Assembly: GCA_958450325.1 (NCBI GenBank)
Contig: OY288256.1
Coordinates: 10,867,057 to 10,931,056, forward strand
Direction of reading: 5' to 3'
DNA: 64,000 nt
Source of the DNA: Agrostemma githago
Lineage: Eukaryota; Streptophyta; Magnoliopsida; Caryophyllales; Caryophyllaceae
The notes below the pieces were generated by a model. The model did no database searches. It was not told the DNA's origin and saw only the letters and a program-made list of their open reading frames with translations. Position numbers and translations under genes: made by a program. Below, piece by piece: positions 59,301-64,000 of the stretch (position 1 is the stretch's first letter; every line of letters starts with the position of its first letter).

Positions 59301-61936
59301 GAGTTTTGTTTGCTACAACCCTAGTAGGAGAGATATTCAGCAGATATACTGCTGTTGCAACTGCTTCACACCAAAACACATTTGGCATTCCTTTAAACCA
59401 CAACATACTTCTAGTCATCTCCACCACAGTCCTATTTTTTCTCTCTGCTACCCCATTTTGCTGTGGTGAGTAGGGTGCTGTTAGCTCTCTCTTAATCCCA
59501 TGACTTTCACAAAATTCATTGAACTCTTGTGAACCAAACTCTCCTCCTCTATCAGTTCTCAGAGTTTTAATTCTTTTTCCACTCTGATTTTCAACCATTG
59601 CCTTAAATTTTTTGAAATTCTCAAATGACTCACTCTTGGTTTGTTGAAAATAGACCCAACTCATTCTGCTATGATCATCTGTGATGAGCAGAAAGTACTT
59701 ACTCCCACCTAGTGACTCAGTACTCATTGGCCCACAGAGATCAGCATGTAACAAACCTAGACACTCATTTGCTCTCCACAAACTCTCATTTGGAAATGTT
59801 TCTCTACATTGTTTTCCTTGAGTGCAACTTTCACAGAATGGCATATTACCTAGTTTAGGTAATCCATTTACTAAATTCTTATGACCTAAGAACTTTAAAC
59901 TCTGCATATTCAAATGCCCATATCTTAAATGCCATAACTTTGCAGTGTTATCACCCTTCACTGTCAAAGCTTTGCCTACTCTTTTTGCCAAATCTAAGGA
60001 AAACATCCTATTCTTGCCCATAATGGCCTCAGCAATGACCTCATTGGAACTTTTGTCCTTAACCACACAAGACTTGTTATCAAAGACAAGAGACAGACCC
60101 GAGTTTAACAACTGACCCACACTCAATAAGTTATATGCCAAAAGTGGTACATACTGAACATTGTACAGCAGTTTAGTATTACCTGACTCAGTTTTGACAC
60201 CAACTGTACCAATCCCTTCCACACTCAGTTGCTTGTCGTCTCCTAGCCTTACTTTACTCTTCTTGGACTCATCCAAATCTTTGAACAAGGCTTTGGTACT
60301 TGACATATGATTGGAGCAGCCACTGTCAATGTACCATACCATACACCTTGTACCTTGTCTTGTGCCTCTGAACTTGTGAGAAAGAGTCTTTCCTCCTTTT
60401 CTGCAGCAACATTGGCTTGTTGATCAGATTGGACTCCTTCCTCATCTCTTTCTTTCTTCCAACAGTTGGCCTGTTTGTGACCAGACTTCTTACAGTAGTA
60501 GCATTTCAGGGAACTCCTTGTTCCTTGACCTTTTTGTTCTTGACTCTCAGCTACTTGGCTTGAGGATCTACCTCCTCTACCTCTAGAGCCTCCTCTTCCT
60601 CCTCTACCTCTACCGCCTCTGCCTTGGTAAGTTGATGACCTCCCTTTGAACGAATCATCCTTAACCTGCAGTGCTTTTTCTTCTGCTTGCTCTGAGTTTC
60701 TTTTGATCCTTTCTTCATGTGAAAGAAGTGACCCCACCAGATCATCAAATGTGTACTTTTCAAGATCATTTGACTCTTCTATGGCAGCCACAATATGATC
60801 AAATTTTGCTGTGAGACTCCTCAGAATTTTTCCCACAACTTGCTCATCTGTCATATTCTCTCCATATGCCCTCATCTGTTGCACCACCCCTGACACTCTA
60901 GACAAGTAGTCTTGTGCAGACTCTTTATCACCCATGAGAGCTGTCTCAAACTCTCGTCTCAAAGACTGTAGCCTAACCTTGACTACCTTTTTGTCGCCTA
61001 CATATCCTTTCTTGAGGATATCCCAGGCTTCCTTTGAGGTGGTTGCTGATGCAATTTTCGAGAAGATTTCTTCATCCAAGCCTTGCTGAATGATGAACAA
61101 GGCCTTGGAGTCCTTCTTTCTCTTCTCCTTTAGTTGTGCATCAGGGTCAGTTGCTTTTGAATCAACAAACCCCTGATCAACAAACTCCCACAGTTCTTGA
61201 GATTTGAAGAGAGTTTTCATCTTCAATTCCCAAAACTGAAACCGTACACCAGTGAAGACAGGCACTGAGAGACCATTGGAACTTGATCCATTAGTGGACA
61301 TGATGAAGCAATTCCAGAAAACGAGCCTGAATGCTCTGATACCAAATGTTGTCAATTAAACAAACAATTTGCAGAAGAGCTAATTTAGAGGAAGATTTTT
61401 GTGTTTGTTATTATTGATAATGATGCTTGAAGCTACAACAGCTATATAAAGAAAAACGATTTCAACTGACTCCTACTTTTCCTGCTTCCTCTAACTGACT
61501 CCACTTATGACTCCACTAAAACATGATCATCCGTCATGCTCTACAAACTTGGATCTTGACTAAAACAATAACAATAACTGAATGATAAACTCCTAAGATT
61601 TAGTGACATCAACTAACTAACTGAATGTGTTGAATCACATTTCAACAGGTATTTCTGTATAAAATGGCTTTCTATTGTTGTTGATGGTAGAATTGGCCAA
61701 CAAGCTTGAAAAGTTGGATTCTAGAGTTGATTAATTTATTCATGACAAAAAAAAAAGTTGCCTATTTCGTTGTCAGTAAGCCACATTAGATATGCGATAT
61801 GCGCTCAATTGCTCATAGTGTATACATTATATAGATTTTAATAATTTATGTAAGTCCCTCAACCCAATTCTCGATTCACTAGAAGGTTTACTGAATCCGT
61901 TAACCTTGGGAGATTAATATTAATAATATTATTATT

Positions 61937-61991
<55 letters not shown>

Positions 61992-64000
61992 GCTGCTGCT
62001 GCTGCTGTTGTTGGGAAACAAACGCAGCCGTCCCAATCCCGGATAAAAGAGGAGGGTTGCATCGGGGGATGGCAACCGGTGTAAAAAATTGCCCGCAATG
62101 TGGTTTAAGAGCTGACCCCAAGGCATTTGGACTTCATTCAAGTAGATTTGGATAACTTACCTGAGTGTTGTAAACATCTCAGCAAGCTCCAAGCTTGGAT
62201 TGAAAGAAACCAAGCCAATACTGAGAATAGGGCTCTGAGGGTTGCTGAACTTGCTGTTGAGGGGTCACATATCCTTTTGTCTTAGATAGTAAATTGCTAG
62301 GCAAAAATTCCACCCCAAATGAAGCCTAGGATTCACATTGTCGGGATTTGGAGCATGATGGAATATATTTAAATGACTTATTAAACTTTCTGCGTTTTTT
62401 ATATTGTGCACAAGCTGTAATTGACGTTTGACCTGATTTTAACTGTGTCGTCATCACCTGGTAATAACCTCTTGTACTCACGTATAGACGGATCTCCTTC
62501 AGATATTGAGTATGACACTTCATGGTTCATTTAACCTCGATTGACCCAATTTCACTATGTTTATGTTAGTTCGACTCTTTTTATAAAACCCCAGGTACTT
62601 GTGTTCGGCTTGATACTCGGACACAAGTATAACACTCCATCCATCCCACTTTTATTGCCCCCTTTCTATTTTGAAAGGATTTAAGAAATGGTTATGGAAA
62701 TTGGGGTGATATGGAAAATACACTATTTCTTACCCAAATAGAATGGGTACAATTAATTTGGGATAGACAGTGAAAAAAGGGGACAATATACTGGGATGGA
62801 TGGAGTACTCAGAACACTTGGTTATAAACCGCCAACAAGTGAATTTTCCCCTAAAATAGCCAAGTGTGACACTTGGACATGCGCACCTGTGTCAATTATT
62901 TTACCCGATTACATAAATTGTAGCAAGAGTCTGCAGAGCTGTGATGTATTATCCAGTTACTAATTCTGCAGACTGAATAGTTTGATCATGTATACTGACA
63001 GGACTTTGTTGGTTTGTCTAGTCGGTGTTTTTTTGGAAGGTAGCGCTATTTTCTTTGGTACAAGCCTACTCATGTTAGGAAGTAGACGATATGGATACAG
63101 TGTGATTTATGATGCCTCTATTCTATGGCTTTCATGTTACCTTACGCCTTACGGGTGAAGCATTGTGTTTGTTTTGCCTTTTCTCTTCCTGCTGTCTGCT
63201 GTCAATGGTCTTTCTTTTCATTTTACGTGTTTAATGATTGCGACTTGTGAGTCTTGTTTTCAGGACATTACAGCACGAATTCCATATGCGTTATTTCCGG
63301 TATCTTTCTGCAACCATTTTGTAGTTATGCGCGAGTGACTCCTGATCTTAGACTTGCTTAGCAACTTGCAGCCCTTCGGCATTACTTTGGTCATTCTGAG
63401 CATAACCACAGACCATCAAGATATTGATCATCCCATTTACTCGTCTCAACTTACATTACATTTATTTAATCTGGTACTCTTTCAGTTTTTGTTTTGTCGA
63501 TGACTCACGTAGGGAAGCCCTGCAAATATGTAATTTTAGATTTTAGGTTAGGTCTTGGTCATTTTAGGTATGCTGTATCGCATCATTTAGTTCCGGGCCA
63601 GTTCATATGTGGGGTCATTCTCGGGTTGGTTCATTTAGATTAGTTTGGGTGAGTCATTTCAGACTTGATTATATAGTTCGGGTTGTTTGTTCCTTTTTCA
63701 TATGGCTTCTCTTGGTGCTTATTTGTGACTTGTTCAACATGTAGAAGATCGCCTAAGTATGATTGGAGCTCATCTGGCAACTCCACCTTCTCCTCCCGGA
63801 AAAATATCCCAAGCACCAAAAAGGACCCGGCCACCTATTACAACCCATGTCTTGGATGTGGCACGCGGTTATCCAGCAGGGGGTATCGAGGTACTGTTAG
63901 AGACATGGAAGGGTGCCCTCTCAGGCCCAGCGTTTCCGGGTTCGGATCCAACTGGATGGATTCAGGTCGGATCTGGTAAGACGGATAATGATGGCAGAAG
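53323..64000 (+). CDS. TTL: Allantoin synthase, TTL-type (OHCU decarboxylase + HIU hydrolase), partial
   Basis: A bifunctional enzyme of ureide/purine catabolism. The transthyretin-like part hydrolyses 5-hydroxyisourate and the N-terminal part decarboxylates OHCU to S-allantoin, in the peroxisome. Exons: 53323-53475, 53570-53661, 54201-54258, 54456-54557, 56852-57002 and 63745 to beyond the window. All phases match with GT-AG borders and no stop. The OHCU decarboxylase domain is residues about 10-170 with likely catalytic His64 (FSAHPQIG), Glu87 (WSKGEQST) and Arg125 (ICASGRS). An internal PTS2, RLSMIGAHL, is at 188-196. The transthyretin domain starts near 210 (ITTHVLDVARG). About 270 of some 320 residues are in the window. 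Intron 4 holds a PIF-like element. Intron 5 (6.7 kb) holds a whole copia element seated on the donor. The exons look functional. Confidence 0.93.
53662..54200 (+). other. TTL intron 2
   Basis: The donor is CA/GTTGAG rather than the nearer AG-less GTAAAC at 53623. Only the former joins in frame to exon 3. Contents are AT-rich with a short CCATGA repeat near 54008-54038. No element seen. Confidence 0.7.
55415..56253. mobile_element. PIF/Harbinger-like element in TTL intron 4
   Basis: Ends TGGTCCGTTTGGATA and TATCCAAACGGACCC are inverse repeats, flanked by TAA (55412-55414, 56254-56256). The subterminal regions are purine-rich GGAGGGGA (left) and its inverse (right), giving a fold-back of about 150 bp per arm. 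839 bp, no transposase ORF. Confidence 0.65.
57007..57307 (-). repeat. 3' LTR of copia element
   Basis: Plus-strand sequence TGTTGTCAATT...TTTCAACA, identical by eye to 61347-61647. The pol stop codon lies 11-13 bp inside it. Confidence 0.97.
57295..60342 (-). CDS. Copia Pol: protease, integrase, RT, RNase H
   Basis: 1015 residues, uninterrupted. Protease has WYIDSGCSNHM at the very start. The GAG-pre-integrase zinc region is LWHLRYGHLN...CESC near 140-175. The integrase core has HADLCGP, LRTDRGGEF and NGVAERKNRT. RT starts near 535 (GLKWVFRTK) with YVDD near 685. RNase H shows YTDSDWAG, SSSEAEYVA and CDNKSS. The frame is complete and all catalytic motifs are present. It overlaps gag in another frame by about 94 bp. 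Copia elements usually have gag and pol in one frame, so how Pol is made here is unclear. Confidence 0.93.
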   Translation of the reverse strand: MVWYIDSGCSNHMSSTKALFKDLDESKKSKVRLGDDKQLSVEGIGTVGVKTESGNTKLLYNVQYVPLLAYNLLSVGQLLNSGLSLVFDNKSCVVKDKSSNEVIAEAIMGKNRMFSLDLAKRVGKALTVKGDNTAKLWHLRYGHLNMQSLKFLGHKNLVNGLPKLGNMPFCESCTQGKQCRETFPNESLWRANECLGLLHADLCGPMSTESLGGSKYFLLITDDHSRMSWVYFQQTKSESFENFKKFKAMVENQSGKRIKTLRTDRGGEFGSQEFNEFCESHGIKRELTAPYSPQQNGVAERKNRTVVEMTRSMLWFKGMPNVFWCEAVATAVYLLNISPTRVVANKTPYEVWKGVRPTVNHLKVFGCVAYSLLNLRTKLDEKSTKCIFIGYASQSKAYRLYDPVNAKVIISRNVVFDEESKWDWEEKSEDKEIHRSFTPETSDEQVQKNNVENSPPVTPQNHGRSSPEYSDSEEDTGPRGVRCLNDIYSTCGFALVVTEPANFAEAQNQTEWQSAMQEEIRCIQKNETWELVDLPTLKNVIGLKWVFRTKYNSDGSIQKHKARLVAKGYAQLEGIDYGETFSPVARFETVRVILALAAQFGFPVFQFDVKSAFLNGELQEEVYVEQPQGFIKEKEEQKVYRLKKALYGLKQAPRAWYSKIDHFFTKDGFKRSENEPTLYIKKQEGHGLLVVCLYVDDIIYFSSSPKLLENFKQAMMSEFEMTDLGLLQYFLGLEIKQRSNGIFLHQRKYTQDLLKKFNMDGNVAAITPMNTNDKLQRDDGTPSADEKLYRSLVGGLNYLTHTRPDISYCVSVVSRYFHDPSKQHLGAARRILKYVAGTSEYGIWYSKSEEFKLMGYTDSDWAGNIDDRKSTSGSVFSLGTGAVTWSSKKQETVALSSSEAEYVAAGAAARQAVWLRKLLTDLGYKQKGATELWCDNKSSIAMTRNPAFHARTKHIEVQHHFIRDLVSDGSVELKFCGTNLQNADLFTKGLTQAKHYFFMERIGVRMFESRGGVEM
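60249..61301 (-). CDS. Copia Gag
   Basis: 350 residues from the ATG starting MSTNGSSSNG, in the leader 46 bp after the 5' LTR. The Gag core (UBN2/retrotran_gag type) covers about 10-225 with FQFWELKMKTLF, EAWDILKK and LRREFETALM. An Arg/Gly-rich stretch follows, then the zinc knuckle CYYCKKSGHKQANC near 285. The last 20 or so residues are out of the pol frame. A tandem 5-bp repeat (CCATA twice on plus, 60334-60343) causes the frame change, and the normal VWYIDSG junction is seen when it is read in the pol frame. Confidence 0.9.
   Translation of the reverse strand: MSTNGSSSNGLSVPVFTGVRFQFWELKMKTLFKSQELWEFVDQGFVDSKATDPDAQLKEKRKKDSKALFIIQQGLDEEIFSKIASATTSKEAWDILKKGYVGDKKVVKVRLQSLRREFETALMGDKESAQDYLSRVSGVVQQMRAYGENMTDEQVVGKILRSLTAKFDHIVAAIEESNDLEKYTFDDLVGSLLSHEERIKRNSEQAEEKALQVKDDSFKGRSSTYQGRGGRGRGGRGGSRGRGGRSSSQVAESQEQKGQGTRSSLKCYYCKKSGHKQANCWKKERDEEGVQSDQQANVAAEKEERLFLTSSEAQDKVQGVWYGTLTVAAPIICQVPKPCSKIWMSPRRVK
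61334..61345 (-). other. Copia primer binding site
   Basis: On the minus strand TGGTATCAGAGC follows the 5' LTR, the standard initiator tRNA-Met PBS of copia elements. Confidence 0.9.
61347..61647 (-). repeat. 5' LTR of copia element
   Basis: 301 bp. On the minus strand a TATA-like TTATATAG (about 61443-61450) could drive transcription toward lower coordinates, antisense to TTL. Confidence 0.95.
61935..62009. repeat. (TTG)n/(CTG)n microsatellite
   Basis: A TTG run of about 18 units, then five GCT/CTG units. The minus-strand Gln/Asn/Thr homopolymer ORFs are artefacts. Confidence 0.95.
62010..62286 (+). pseudogene. Coding-like fragment in TTL intron 5
   Basis: One frame reads an open peptide with CPQCGLRADPKAFGLH. 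A second frame from 62143 reads VDLDNLPECCKHL...ENRALRVAELAVEG to a TAG at 62284-62286. A GT at the junction could be a splice donor, or the frame was shifted. It could be a captured or retroposed gene fragment. I do not recognise it. Confidence 0.3.
62635..62805. mobile_element. Stowaway-like MITE in TTL intron 5
   Basis: Ends CTCCATCCATCCCA and TGGGATGGATGGAG are a perfect 14-bp inverted repeat. The right flank is TA and the left flank is CA. 171 bp. Confidence 0.65.
62806..63744 (+). other. Remainder of TTL intron 5
   Basis: AT-rich DNA ending in ACATGTAG at the exon 6 acceptor. A 36-bp open block bounded by TTTTCAG and GTATCT near 63262 could be a cryptic exon, but it has no similarity to the protein. 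Nothing else seen. Confidence 0.5.

Larger units (their letters stand above)
57007..61647 (-). mobile_element. Ty1/copia retrotransposon in TTL gene
   Basis: 4,641 bp on the minus strand with 301-bp LTRs that are identical by eye, and a 5-bp duplication GGTAT (57002-57006, 61648-61652). The gene order protease-integrase-RT-RNaseH is that of copia. The PBS is at 61334-61345 and the PPT at 57308-57318. Its size and short LTRs would fit the Ale-type lineage, which I have not verified. The insertion is very recent. Confidence 0.97.

Noticed and set aside
57479..59473. Plus-strand ORFs of 67-99 codons inside the copia element
   Set aside because: Antisense shadows of the pol gene.

Overview
The window is nuclear DNA of a flowering plant, almost certainly a eudicot. 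It has long AT-rich intergenic DNA, plant-type nested transposable elements (Ty3/gypsy of the Tat group, Ty1/copia, En/Spm CACTA, Helitrons, Stowaway, Tourist and hAT MITEs, a tRNA-type SINE) and one intron-rich host gene. The Retand-like layout of the first gypsy element (3' tandem repeats, antisense ORFs) would fit Caryophyllales, but the species cannot be fixed from the sequence.

Layout: 1-5821 is AT-rich and carries a Helitron end and several MITEs. 5822-17962 is a young 12.1-kb Tat/Retand-like gypsy element. It has near-identical LTRs, a gag-pol frame broken once by TAG, six 124-bp tandem repeats and two antisense genes, each with its own TATA box. 17963-24116 holds an (AAT)n tract, a copia-type solo LTR, a decayed LINE, an hAT MITE with 8-bp TSD, a SINE with 12-bp TSD and a Stowaway MITE.

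24117-51773 is a deep nest. A Helitron-like sequence is split by a gag-only gypsy element (26584-51023, TSD ACAGG). That element is split by a 16.8-kb CACTA transposon (31740-48546, TSD ACC). The CACTA carries a TNP2 transposase gene and a second transposase-type gene. An intron of the second gene is in turn split by a 6.6-kb minus-strand Helitron (40631-47228).

51774-53322 is two Stowaway-like MITEs and a short Helitron lying directly upstream of the only host gene. That gene, from 53323 past the right edge, is the allantoin synthase (TTL-type) gene of ureide/purine catabolism, with six recognised exons. An intact-looking minus-strand copia element (57007-61647) with LTRs identical by eye sits exactly on the exon 5 splice donor, and its 5-bp TSD recreates that donor. 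Element boundaries come from TSDs, TIRs, LTRs, PBS/PPT sites and splice signals read by eye. No database search was possible.
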